Below, one piece after another: positions 7,771 through 16,211 of a DNA stretch of 64,000 nt (its first letter is position 1; each line of letters opens with the position of its first letter). The DNA comes from Streptomyces sp. A0958 (GTDB taxonomy: Bacteria > Actinomycetota > Actinomycetes > Streptomycetales > Streptomycetaceae): the NCBI RefSeq assembly GCF_004795035.1, contig NZ_SSBK01000031.1, positions 1-64,000 on the forward strand, in the 5' to 3' direction. Below the pieces are notes generated by a model. It was not told the origin of the DNA. It saw only the letters and a list, made by a program, of their open reading frames with translations, and did not search any database. A program made the translations under genes and the position numbers.

Positions 7771-8700
7771 ATGGCCCAAGCCTCCGCCGCGGCCACACCG
7801 CCCAAGGTGCCCCGGCGCCGCTCCGCGAGCCCCCGCCGGCTGCCGTATCTGCTGATCGCCCCCGCAGGGCTGCTGATGCTCGGCTTCATCGCCTACCCGG
7901 TGGTCAGCGTCTTCTACTACAGCCTGCAGAACTACAACGTCACCAAACCCTGGCGGAACGGCTTCGCGGGCCTCGACAACTTCACCCGGATCTTCACCGA
8001 GGACGACCAGTTCTGGACGACGCTCGGCTTCAGCGCCCAGTGGGTCGTCGTACAGGTCGCCCTCCAGCTCACCCTCGGGCTCGCACTGGCCCTCATCGTC
8101 AACCAGTCGTTCGTCGGCCGCGGCATCTCCCGCGCCATGGTCTTCTCGCCGTGGGCCGTCTCCGGCGTGCTGACCAGCACCATCTGGATTCTGCTCTACA
8201 ACTCCTCGACCGGCTTCAGCCGCTACCTCGCGGACGCCGGGATCGGCGACTACGGCACCTCCGTGCTCTCCGACACCGGCACGGTCTTCTGGGCCGCGAC
8301 CGTCGCCGAACTCTGGCGCGGCGTCCCCTTCTTCGCCATCCTCATCCTCGCCGACCTCCAGTCCGTCTCCAAGGAGCTGTACGAGGCGGCCTCCGTCGAC
8401 GGCGCCGGACGGATGCGGCAGTTCTTCCACATCACCCTGCCCCACCTGCGCGACGCGATCATCCTGTCCACGCTGCTGCGCGGCGTCTGGGAGTTCAACA
8501 ACGTCGACCTCCTCTACACGCTCACCGGCGGCGGACCGGCCGGCGAGACCACCACCCTGCCGCTCTACGTCGCCAACACCGGCATCGAGGGCCACGACTT
8601 CGGCTACGCCTCGGCGCTCACCACCGTCGCCTTCGTGATCCTCCTCTTCTGCTCGATCGTCTATCTGCGCCTGAGCAAGTTCGGAGGCGACCACAAGTGA
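7771..8700 (+). CDS. Sugar ABC transporter permease (MalF-like)
   Basis: A 309-residue inner-membrane permease with six predicted helices, starting after a basic N-terminus (PRRRSASPRR). The EAA-type loop that docks the ATPase is visible as YEAASVDGAGRMRQFFHITLPHL. It should form the transmembrane channel with the next gene product and receive substrate from the lipoprotein at 13253. The ATG at 7771 has CGGAGA 7 bases upstream; an earlier in-frame start at 7729 lacks one. First gene of the operon behind the 7663 operator. No ATP-binding partner is encoded nearby. Confidence 0.92.
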   Translation: MAQASAAATPPKVPRRRSASPRRLPYLLIAPAGLLMLGFIAYPVVSVFYYSLQNYNVTKPWRNGFAGLDNFTRIFTEDDQFWTTLGFSAQWVVVQVALQLTLGLALALIVNQSFVGRGISRAMVFSPWAVSGVLTSTIWILLYNSSTGFSRYLADAGIGDYGTSVLSDTGTVFWAATVAELWRGVPFFAILILADLQSVSKELYEAASVDGAGRMRQFFHITLPHLRDAIILSTLLRGVWEFNNVDLLYTLTGGGPAGETTTLPLYVANTGIEGHDFGYASALTTVAFVILLFCSIVYLRLSKFGGDHK

Positions 8701-9614
8701 CTGCCGCCCTCGCCGAGAAGAACGGCATCCACTCCGCACGGCCGGCCGCCCCCGCCGGCCCGCCGCCGGCCACACCCCGCCGCAGGCCCGGCCGCGAGCG
8801 CGCCTTCGACGAGGTGCCGCGCTGGCAGATCTACGTACCGCTCGGCGTCTACCTGGTCTTCACGCTCGTCCCGTTCTACTGGATGTTCCTTTTCGCCGTC
8901 CGGCCCGCCGGCTCCACCTCGCTGGTGCCGTGGCCGATGACCGGGGAGCACTTCTCCAAGGTCTGGAACGAGCGCAGCTTCGCCGTCTTCTTCCAGAACA
9001 GCATGATCGTCGGGGTCTGCACCCTGATCAGCACGACCCTCGTCGCGCTGGCCGGCGGCTACGCGCTCGCCCGCTTCGACTTCAAGATCAAGAACGGCTT
9101 CATGCTGGCGCTGCTGTGCTCGCAGTTCATCCCGGGCGCCCTGATGCTCGTACCGCTCTTCGAGATCTTCAAGAACCTCCAGTTGATCAACTCCCTGGGG
9201 AGCGTGGTCATCGCCGAGACGGTCTTCCAACTGCCGCTCTCCATCATCCTGATCAGCGGATTCATCAAGAACGTGCCCCCTTCGCTGGAGGAGGCCGCCT
9301 GGGTGGACGGCTGCTCGCGCTTCCGGGCCTTCTGCGCGGTCGTGCTGCCGCTGCTGCGGCCCGGCCTCATCGCCGTCGGCTCCTTCGCCTTCGTGCACAG
9401 CTGGAACCACTTCCTGTTCGCGCTGATGTTCCTCAGCGAGCAGGACAAGCAGACGATTCCGGTCGGCCTGAACACCCTCATCGGCGCGGACAGCGTCGAC
9501 CTGGGCGCGCTCGCCGCGGGCGGGGTGATCGCCGCCGTCCCCGTGGTGATCGTCTTCGCCTTCATCCAGAAGTGGCTGATCACCGGCTTCAGCGCGGGCG
9601 CGGTGAAGGGATGA
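8697..9614 (+). CDS. Sugar ABC transporter permease (MalG-like)
   Basis: A 305-residue partner permease with six helices. Its cytoplasmic EAA-type loop reads LEEAAWVDGCSRFRAFCAVVLPLL. The N-terminal 45 residues are a Pro/Ala/Arg-rich cytoplasmic tail. Translation begins at GTG 8697, overlapping the stop of the first permease (GTGA), with GGAGG at 8683-8687 as ribosome site, so both halves are made in step. The pair belongs to the CUT1 class that imports oligosaccharides, which fits oligogalacturonates or arabino-oligosaccharides released by the secreted enzymes downstream. Confidence 0.92.
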   Translation: MTAALAEKNGIHSARPAAPAGPPPATPRRRPGRERAFDEVPRWQIYVPLGVYLVFTLVPFYWMFLFAVRPAGSTSLVPWPMTGEHFSKVWNERSFAVFFQNSMIVGVCTLISTTLVALAGGYALARFDFKIKNGFMLALLCSQFIPGALMLVPLFEIFKNLQLINSLGSVVIAETVFQLPLSIILISGFIKNVPPSLEEAAWVDGCSRFRAFCAVVLPLLRPGLIAVGSFAFVHSWNHFLFALMFLSEQDKQTIPVGLNTLIGADSVDLGALAAGGVIAAVPVVIVFAFIQKWLITGFSAGAVKG

Positions 9615-10798
9615 CGGACATGCCCTCGCCGCCCGCCACCCCCGTCCCGATCGTCCTCGCCGGCGCCCGAGGACACGGCCGATGGCACCTCGCCAACATC
9701 CGCCGCCTCCAGGACCAGGGCCTGGTCCGGCTCGCCGGCGTCTGCGAACTCGCCCCGCTCGACGCCGCCGAACTCGAAGCCTTCGCCGGCGAACCCCCCG
9801 AGCAGTCACCCGACTTCGGCGCCCTCCTGGACTCCACCGGGGCCCGCGCCGCCGTCATCTGCACCCCCATCCAGACCCACACCGCCCTCGCCCTCACCGC
9901 CGCCGGACGCGGCGTCCACCTCCTCCTGGAGAAGCCGCCCGCCGCGACCCGCGCCGACTTCGACCGCATCCTGGCCGGGGTACGCGGCGCCGGCATCGCC
10001 TGCCAGGTCGGCTTCCAGTCCTTCGGCTCGCACGCCGTGCCCGCCATCCGCGAACTCGTGCGCACCGGAGCCATCGGCACAGTCCGGGGCTACGGGGCCG
10101 CGGGCGCCTGGGTCCGCGACGACGCCTACTACCGGCGGGCCCCCTGGGCCGGGCGGCGCAGGCTCGGGGACACCGACGTGGTCGACGGCGTCCTGACCAA
10201 CCCGCTCGCCCACGCCGTCGCCACCGCACTCGAACTCGCCGGCACCACCACCGCGCAGGACGTCGCCTCCATCGAAACGGAACTCTTCCGCGCCCACGAC
10301 ATCGAGGCCGACGACACCTCCTGCGTACGCGTCACCCCCACCTCCGGGCCGCCCGTCACCGCCGCCGTCACCCTCTGCGCGGAACAGGCCGGGGAGCCCT
10401 ATGTGATCGTCCACGGCGACCGCGGCCGCATCACCTTCTGGTACAAGCAGGACCGCGTCCTCGTCCAGCGCGCCGGGCACGGCCCCGTGGAGACGGTGCA
10501 CGGGCGGACCGACCTCCTGGAGAACCTGGTCGACCACCTGGTGCGGGAGGCGCCGCTCCTCGTACCGCCGGAGCGCACCGGCGCGTTCATGGAGGTCGTC
10601 GAGGCCGTCCGTACCGCCCCCGAACCCCGCCCCCTGCCGTCCGACGCCTGGCGCACCGCCCCCGTGCCCGGCTCCGGCACCACCCGCCGGGTGGTGCGCG
10701 GCATCGACGCCCTGGTCGCCTCCGGCGCCGAAACCCTCGCGCTCTTCTCCGAACTCGGCGCCCCCTGGGCGCTCCCCACCGAGGTGAGTTCCCCGTGA
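9611..10798 (+). CDS. Gfo/Idh/MocA family oxidoreductase
   Basis: A 395-residue NAD(P)-dependent sugar oxidoreductase. The N-terminal Rossmann fold starts IVLAGARGHGRWHLANIRRL, followed by the family motif LLLEKPPAA at about residues 104-112, where the Lys of EKP is normally catalytic, and a C-terminal alpha/beta substrate domain. Start at ATG 9611 overlaps the permease stop; ATG 9620 is also possible because GAAGGG (9605-9610) sits better for it. It is translated with a PmoA-like protein and a GH43 enzyme, so it probably oxidises a sugar or glycoside freed from the imported oligomer. Exact substrate unknown. Confidence 0.88.
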   Translation: MTDMPSPPATPVPIVLAGARGHGRWHLANIRRLQDQGLVRLAGVCELAPLDAAELEAFAGEPPEQSPDFGALLDSTGARAAVICTPIQTHTALALTAAGRGVHLLLEKPPAATRADFDRILAGVRGAGIACQVGFQSFGSHAVPAIRELVRTGAIGTVRGYGAAGAWVRDDAYYRRAPWAGRRRLGDTDVVDGVLTNPLAHAVATALELAGTTTAQDVASIETELFRAHDIEADDTSCVRVTPTSGPPVTAAVTLCAEQAGEPYVIVHGDRGRITFWYKQDRVLVQRAGHGPVETVHGRTDLLENLVDHLVREAPLLVPPERTGAFMEVVEAVRTAPEPRPLPSDAWRTAPVPGSGTTRRVVRGIDALVASGAETLALFSELGAPWALPTEVSSP

Positions 10799-11622
10799 CG
10801 ACCACCGCACTGCTCAGCTGCGCCGGCCGCCCGGTCGGCCGCTACACCTACCTCCCCGACGCCGGGGGCCGCCCCTACCTCCACCCGGTCACCACCCTCG
10901 CCCGCACCCCCGTCACCGAGGAGCGCCCGGCCGACCACCTCCACCACCTGGGCACCTCCGTCGCCGTCCCCGACGTCTCCGGGCACAACTTCTGGGGCGG
11001 CCGCACCTTCGTCCGGGACCAGGGGCCCACCGCGCTCGACAACCACGGCGTGCAGCGCCACCTCGGCTGGAAGCTGTGCGACCCGGACGGATTCGTCCAG
11101 GAGCTCAGCTGGGAGGCCGACGGCGGCGAACTGCTGCGCGAACACCGCACGGTGGCCGCCGCCGCGCTCTCGGAGACCGCCTGGGCGCTGGACTTCTCCT
11201 TCGCGCTCACCAACCCCGGCCCCGCGGACCTGTCGATCGGCAGCCCCGCCACCAACGGCCGCCCCGGCGCCGGCTACGGCGGCTTCTTCTGGCGCGCCCC
11301 CAAGGAGGCCGCCGCGCCCGCCGTGTTCAGCGCCTCGGCGGACGGCGAGGAGGCGGTGCACGGCCGGGCCGCCGACTGGGTCGCGATGTGCGGCGACGGC
11401 TGGAGCCTGGTCTTCGCCGGGGCGACCGAGGAGACCCGCCGCGACCCGTGGTTCGTGCGGACCACCGAGTACCCGGGCGTCGGCTCGTCCCTCGCCGCCG
11501 CCGAACGGCTCCCGGTCCCCGCGGGCGCCACCGTCGTACGCCGGATCGTCACCGTCGTCGCCGACGGCCGCCTCGACCGGGCCGGCGCCGCCGCCCTCGT
11601 CCGCCGGGCGGTGACCGCGTGA
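10795..11622 (+). CDS. PmoA family protein (DUF6807)
   Basis: A 275-residue protein of the family named PmoA/DUF6807, recognised by HLHHLGTSVAVPDVSGHNFWGG near residues 42-63, the central WxL...RTV region and the late TNGRPGAGYGGFFWRAPKEA segment. No signal peptide. Despite the name these proteins are unlikely to be methane monooxygenase parts. In actinobacteria they sit in sugar operons next to Gfo/Idh oxidoreductases, as here, where both ends overlap neighbours by 4 bases. The biochemical role is not established; a sugar-binding or epimerase-like beta-sandwich role is a guess. Confidence 0.8.
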   Translation: MTTTALLSCAGRPVGRYTYLPDAGGRPYLHPVTTLARTPVTEERPADHLHHLGTSVAVPDVSGHNFWGGRTFVRDQGPTALDNHGVQRHLGWKLCDPDGFVQELSWEADGGELLREHRTVAAAALSETAWALDFSFALTNPGPADLSIGSPATNGRPGAGYGGFFWRAPKEAAAPAVFSASADGEEAVHGRAADWVAMCGDGWSLVFAGATEETRRDPWFVRTTEYPGVGSSLAAAERLPVPAGATVVRRIVTVVADGRLDRAGAAALVRRAVTA

Positions 11623-13172
11623 GCGCCCCCGCCGAGCGCCCCTGGACCGCCGACGTCGGCGACGGCACCTACCGCAACCCCGTGCTCAACGCCGACTGGT
11701 CCGACCCCGACGTCGTGCGCGTCGACGACGACTTCTACCTCACCGCCTCCAGCTTCGGCCGCGCCCCCGGCCTCCCGCTGCTCCACTCGCGCGACCTCGT
11801 CAACTGGACCCTGATCGGGCACGCCCTGGACCGCCTGGAGCCGGCCGCCGACTTCGCCGTGCCCCGCCACGACTGCGGGGTGTGGGCGCCGTCCCTGCGC
11901 CACCACGCCGGACGGTTCTGGATCTTCTGGGGCGACCCCGACCACGGCGTCCAGCAGATCAGCGCCGAGGACATCCGGGGCCCGTGGACCGCGCCCCACC
12001 TGCTCAAGGCCGGCGAGGGGCTGATCGACCCCTGCCCGCTGTGGGACGAGGAGACCGGCGAGGCCTACCTCGTGCACGCCTGGGCCAAGTCCCGCTCCGG
12101 CGTCAAGAACCGGCTCACCGGCCACCGGATGAGCCCCGACGGGCGGGAACTGCTCGACGAGGGCAAGACCCTGATCGACGCCGACTCGCTCCCCGGCTGG
12201 TTCACCCTGGAGGGCCCCAAGCTCCACCGGCGCGACGGCGAGTTCTGGATTCTCGCCCCGGCGGGCGGGGTGACGACGGGCTGGCAGGGCGCCTTCCGCT
12301 CCCGCGACTTCTTCGGACCGTACGAGGAACGCGTCGTCCTCGCCCAGGGCCGCACCGACGTCAACGGCCCGCACCAGGGCGCCTGGGTCACGACCCCGGC
12401 CGGTGAGGACTGGTTCCTGCACTTCCAGGAGCGCGGGGCCTACGGGCGCGTGGTCCACCTCCAGCCGATGCGCTGGGACACCGCCGACGGCGGCTGGCCG
12501 GTCATCGGCGACGCGGGTGAACCCGTCGCCACCCACCCCAAGCCCGCTCTGCCCGTCCAGCCCGTCGAGGCCCCGGCCTGCGACGACAGCTTCCCGGGCG
12601 GCCGGTACGGCAGACAGTGGCAGTGGACCGCCAACCCGCGCCCCGGCTGGACGGTCGAGCACGCGGGGGACGGGCTGCGGCTCAGTTGTGTGAGGACGGC
12701 TCACGCGCACGACCTGCGGGCGCTGCCCCACGTACTGGTCCAGCGGCTGCCCGCCGAGACGTTCACCGCCGAGGTCGGACTCGCCCTGGACAGCGAGGCC
12801 GCCGGGGCGAAGGCGGGGCTGGCGGTGCTCGGGGACGCGTTCGGCTGGATCGGGCTGGAGCGGGCGGCGGAGGGCGGGGTGCGGCTCGTGCACCGGTTCG
12901 CCGAGCCGTCCGCCACCGCCGAGCGCGAGGCCGCACCCGGCAGGCCGGTCCCCGGCGCCACGGTCCGGCTGCGGATCGAGGTCGCCCCGGGCGCCCGCTG
13001 CCGGTTCCTCGCCGACACCGGGGACGGGGCCGGGTTCCGGCCCTCCGGCCAGGTCTTCGCCGCCACCCCGTGGCGCTGGGTCGGCGCCCTGCTCGGGCTG
13101 TTCGCCACCGCACCGCCCGGCACGGGCCCGGCCGGGACCGCCCGCTTCACCCGCTTCCACGTCACCGCGTAA
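11619..13172 (+). CDS. Glycoside hydrolase family 43 protein
   Basis: A 517-residue, apparently cytoplasmic GH43 enzyme without signal peptide. The catalytic beta-propeller (about 15-320) shows the base Asp29 in DWSDPDV, Asp137 in LIDPCPL and the acid Glu198 in FTLEGPKL. A C-terminal beta-sandwich (about 330-515) of the GH43_C2 type follows. Family activities are alpha-L-arabinofuranosidase, beta-xylosidase and arabinanase; next to pectin genes an arabinofuranosidase acting on imported arabino-oligosaccharides is most likely. Starts at GTG 11619, overlapping the PmoA-like stop. The last gene before the 80-base gap to the binding protein. Confidence 0.9.
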   Translation: MSAPAERPWTADVGDGTYRNPVLNADWSDPDVVRVDDDFYLTASSFGRAPGLPLLHSRDLVNWTLIGHALDRLEPAADFAVPRHDCGVWAPSLRHHAGRFWIFWGDPDHGVQQISAEDIRGPWTAPHLLKAGEGLIDPCPLWDEETGEAYLVHAWAKSRSGVKNRLTGHRMSPDGRELLDEGKTLIDADSLPGWFTLEGPKLHRRDGEFWILAPAGGVTTGWQGAFRSRDFFGPYEERVVLAQGRTDVNGPHQGAWVTTPAGEDWFLHFQERGAYGRVVHLQPMRWDTADGGWPVIGDAGEPVATHPKPALPVQPVEAPACDDSFPGGRYGRQWQWTANPRPGWTVEHAGDGLRLSCVRTAHAHDLRALPHVLVQRLPAETFTAEVGLALDSEAAGAKAGLAVLGDAFGWIGLERAAEGGVRLVHRFAEPSATAEREAAPGRPVPGATVRLRIEVAPGARCRFLADTGDGAGFRPSGQVFAATPWRWVGALLGLFATAPPGTGPAGTARFTRFHVTA

Positions 13173-13252
13173 CCGGACCGGCCGGGACCACCGGCCACCG
13201 AACCCCCCACTCATGCGTACGAACCGAGAGAACCGAGAGAGAAGAGCCGATC

Positions 13253-14587
13253 ATGAACATCTCGAAGACGCAGCGGGGGCGTGCCACGGCCGCCGTCTCC
13301 CTCGCGGCGGTGCTCGCCCTGACCGCGACCGCGTGCGGTGACGACGGCAGCGACACCGGCAACGAGGGCAGCGGCAAGGGCGAGATCACCTTCTGGGACA
13401 ACAACGGCGGCCCGCGCACCGCCGTCTGGACCGAGATCATCAAGGACTTCGAGAAGAAGTACCCGGACATCAAGGTCAAGTACGTGCCGATCCCGATCTC
13501 CGACGTGCAGTCCAAGTACGACACGGCCATCGCGGGCGGCGGTCTGCCCGACATCGGCGGCGTCGGCACCGCCTACCTCGCCAACATGGTGTCGCAGGAG
13601 GCCCTGGAGCCGCTGGGCGACCGGATCAAGGACTCGTCGCTCAACGGCAAGCTCGTCGAGGGCATGGTCGAGAGCGTCAAGGACGCGGCGGGGCGCGGCG
13701 ACGACATGTACACCGTGCCGACCTCCGCGAACAACGGCGCCCTCTGGTACCGCACCGACCTGTTCGAGGCGGCCGGCCTCGACGCGCCCACCACCTGGGC
13801 CAAGTTCTACGAGGCGGCCGAGAAGCTCACCGACGCCAAGCACAACAAGTTCGGCTACACCATCCGCGGCGGCGCCGGCTCCATCGCCCAGGCCATCGAC
13901 GCGGCCTACGGGCAGTCGGGCATCACGGAGTTCTGGAACGGCGACAGAACGACCCTCAACGACGCGAAGAACGTGGCGGCGCTGGAGAAGTACGTCGCGC
14001 TCTACAAGAAGACGACGCCGTCCGCCGACGTCAACAACGACTTCACCAAGATGGTCGCCCAGTTCGACACCGGCACCATCGGCATGCTCAGCCACAACCT
14101 CGGCTCCTACCAGGACCACCTGAAGGCCCTCGGCAAGGACAAGTTCGCCGGCGTCCCCAACCCGGTCGGCGACAGCGGCACCCGTGTCCAGGTCTCCAAC
14201 CCCGTCGACGGCCTCGGCCTGTTCCGGTCGAGCAAGAACAAGACGGCCGCCTGGAAGTTCATCGAGTTCGCCGCCTCGCACGAGGCCAACAGCAAGTGGA
14301 ACGAGTCCGCCGGCGCCATCCCGGCCAACACCGACGCCGCCAAGGACCCGTGGATCAGCGCGGCGGCGCCGACCGAGCTGGCGGCCAAGGCCCTCACCGA
14401 CGGCTCCACCAAGATCGTGCAGCTGCCGTACTACCTGCCCGACTGGAACAACATCAGCAAGGCCGACAACGAGCCGGAGTTCCAGAAGCTGCTGCTCGGC
14501 AAGACCACGGCCAAGGACTTCCTGGACAAGATGGCCGACGAGCTGAACAGGGCCCAGAAGGAGTGGAAGGAGATCGGCAACGGCTGA
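13253..14587 (+). CDS. Sugar ABC transporter substrate-binding lipoprotein
   Basis: A 444-residue extracytoplasmic solute-binding protein. A lipoprotein signal peptide ends at ALTATAC with the lipidated Cys28. It is followed by a low-complexity linker rich in Asp/Gly/Ser and then the family-1 binding fold (EITFWDNNGG..., typical of CUT1 sugar binders). It collects the oligosaccharide for the permeases at 7771-9614. Placing the binder last in the operon is less common than placing it first. The upstream gap holds the direct repeat GAACCGAGA/GAACCGAGAGA. A hairpin-prone GC stretch and a T7 run follow the gene. Confidence 0.92.
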   Translation: MNISKTQRGRATAAVSLAAVLALTATACGDDGSDTGNEGSGKGEITFWDNNGGPRTAVWTEIIKDFEKKYPDIKVKYVPIPISDVQSKYDTAIAGGGLPDIGGVGTAYLANMVSQEALEPLGDRIKDSSLNGKLVEGMVESVKDAAGRGDDMYTVPTSANNGALWYRTDLFEAAGLDAPTTWAKFYEAAEKLTDAKHNKFGYTIRGGAGSIAQAIDAAYGQSGITEFWNGDRTTLNDAKNVAALEKYVALYKKTTPSADVNNDFTKMVAQFDTGTIGMLSHNLGSYQDHLKALGKDKFAGVPNPVGDSGTRVQVSNPVDGLGLFRSSKNKTAAWKFIEFAASHEANSKWNESAGAIPANTDAAKDPWISAAAPTELAAKALTDGSTKIVQLPYYLPDWNNISKADNEPEFQKLLLGKTTAKDFLDKMADELNRAQKEWKEIGNG

Positions 14588-14725
14588 CCCGGCCTCCGCA
14601 CCGGGCCGCCCCGTCCGTGACGCGGGGCCGGCGGCGGGACGCCCCGTACGAACGGCCCCGCCGCCGCCCTCGCCGCCCTGCGCCAGACGCTCCGCGCCCG
14701 GCCCCCGCCGCACCTGGCCACCCCC

Positions 14726-14753
14726 GCCGCACCCGAGCGGCCCCGCTTTTTTT
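14726..14753 (+). terminator. Possible intrinsic terminator with T7 run
   Basis: GCCGC (14726-14730) pairs with GCGGC (14737-14741), then CCCGC and seven T residues (14747-14753). The stem is only 5 bp, but a run of seven T is very unusual in this genome. It would separate the transporter operon from the pectate lyase gene. Confidence 0.35.
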
Positions 14754-14787
14754 CCCGCAGGTCCCGCACGAGAACCGAGGAGTTGTC

Positions 14788-16134
14788 ATGTCCACACGCA
14801 TTCCCGCCCGCAGAACGCACGCCCGTGCCATCGCCGTCGCGATGGGCTGCGCGTCGCTGGCCCTCGCCCTGAGCGTCCCCGCCCAGGCATCCGTCCCGCA
14901 CCCCGGCACCAAGGGCATCGAGCGCGCCGTCCTCGCCAAGGGCGACGGCTGGGCCTCCGCCGAGGGCTCCACCACCGGTGGCGCCGCCGCCACCCCCGAC
15001 CACGTCTACACGGTGCGCAACCGCGCCGAACTCATCGCGGCCTTCAAGGACGCGGGCGACGCCCCGAAGATCGTCAGGATCGACGGCACCATCCACGGCA
15101 ACGCCGACGCCGAGGGCAACCCGATCGACTGCGAGGCGTACCAGACCGACGGCTACACGCTGGACAAGTACCTCGCCGCCTACGACCCCGGCACCTGGGG
15201 CCGCGAGGAGGTCCCCTCCGGCCCGCTGGAGGACGCCCGGCTCGCCTCCGCCAAGCTCCAGAAGGCCGCCGTCAACGTCCACGTGCCGTCCAACACCACG
15301 CTCATCGGCGTCGGCAGGGACGCCACGGTCATCGGCGCCTCCATCCAGATCCAGAACGTCTCCAACGTCATCGTCCGCAACATCGGCTTCGAGGACACCT
15401 ACGACTGCTTCCCGCAGTGGGACCCGACCGACGGCGACACCGGCCACTGGAACTCCGAGTACGACAACCTCGTCGTCTACGGCTCCGACCACGTCTGGGT
15501 CGACCACAACACCTTCAGCGACGGCGACCGCCCCGACGCCGACCAGCCCCGCTACTTCAACGAGCTCTACCAGCAGCACGACGGGCTCTTCGACATCGTC
15601 AAGGGCGCCGACCTGGTCACCGCCTCCTGGAACGTCCTCAAGGACCACGACAAGACGATGCTCCTCGGCAACAGCGACGGAGCCGGGGCCACCGACCGGG
15701 GCAAGCTCCGCGTCACCCTGCACCACAACCTCTTCAAGGACGTCAACGAGCGCGCGCCCCGCGTCCGCTTCGGCCAGGTCGACTCGTACAACAACTACTT
15801 CGTCGCCACCCGGGGCAGCGTCTACGGCTACTCCTACGGGGTCGGCGCCGAGTCGCACCTCGTCGCCGAGCACAACGCGTTCTCGCTGAGCGGCGAGTTC
15901 GACAAGGCCAAGATCATCAAGAAGTGGTCCGAGTCCTCGCTCACGGCCGGCGACAACTACGTCAACGGCCGCCGGACCGACCTGATCGCCGTCCACAACG
16001 CGGGCGTCCCCGGCGAGCACCTCACCTCGGGTGCCGGCTGGACCCCGACCCTGCGCAACCGGGTCGACCACCCGCTGCTCGTCCCGCTCGTCGTGGGCCT
16101 CGGAGCGGGTACGGGCCGGCTGCCCGGCGCCTGA
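14788..16134 (+). CDS. Secreted pectate lyase, PL1 family
   Basis: A 448-residue polysaccharide lyase that cleaves de-esterified polygalacturonan by beta-elimination outside the cell. Sec signal peptide of about 32 residues ending ...ALSVPAQAS. The right-handed beta-helix region carries the PL1 hallmarks: the Ca2+-binding segment VWVDHNTFSDG, the HDGLFDIVKGADLVTASWNVLKDHDKTML region and the catalytic Arg in NERAPRVRFGQV. ATG 14788 has GAGGAG 6 bases upstream. Own transcription unit is likely because of the terminator-like element before it. Its products should feed the transporter encoded just upstream. Confidence 0.93.
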   Translation: MSTRIPARRTHARAIAVAMGCASLALALSVPAQASVPHPGTKGIERAVLAKGDGWASAEGSTTGGAAATPDHVYTVRNRAELIAAFKDAGDAPKIVRIDGTIHGNADAEGNPIDCEAYQTDGYTLDKYLAAYDPGTWGREEVPSGPLEDARLASAKLQKAAVNVHVPSNTTLIGVGRDATVIGASIQIQNVSNVIVRNIGFEDTYDCFPQWDPTDGDTGHWNSEYDNLVVYGSDHVWVDHNTFSDGDRPDADQPRYFNELYQQHDGLFDIVKGADLVTASWNVLKDHDKTMLLGNSDGAGATDRGKLRVTLHHNLFKDVNERAPRVRFGQVDSYNNYFVATRGSVYGYSYGVGAESHLVAEHNAFSLSGEFDKAKIIKKWSESSLTAGDNYVNGRRTDLIAVHNAGVPGEHLTSGAGWTPTLRNRVDHPLLVPLVVGLGAGTGRLPGA

Positions 16135-16143
16135 CCGCACCCT

Positions 16144-16173
16144 CCCCGCCGGCGCCGCGCGGCGCCGGCGGGG
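16144..16173 (+). terminator. Perfect 13-bp hairpin between pectate lyase and pectinesterase
   Basis: CCCCGCCGGCGCC (16144-16156) and GGCGCCGGCGGGG (16161-16173) are exact reverse complements around a 4-base GCGC loop, starting 9 bases after the pectate lyase stop. No T run follows; hairpins of this kind are common Streptomyces terminators or mRNA 3' stabilisers. It may reduce, not block, read-through into the pectinesterase. Confidence 0.6.
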
Positions 16174-16211
16174 GCCCCTCGCACCCCCGCAAGGAAGTGG
16201 AGTACCCGCCC

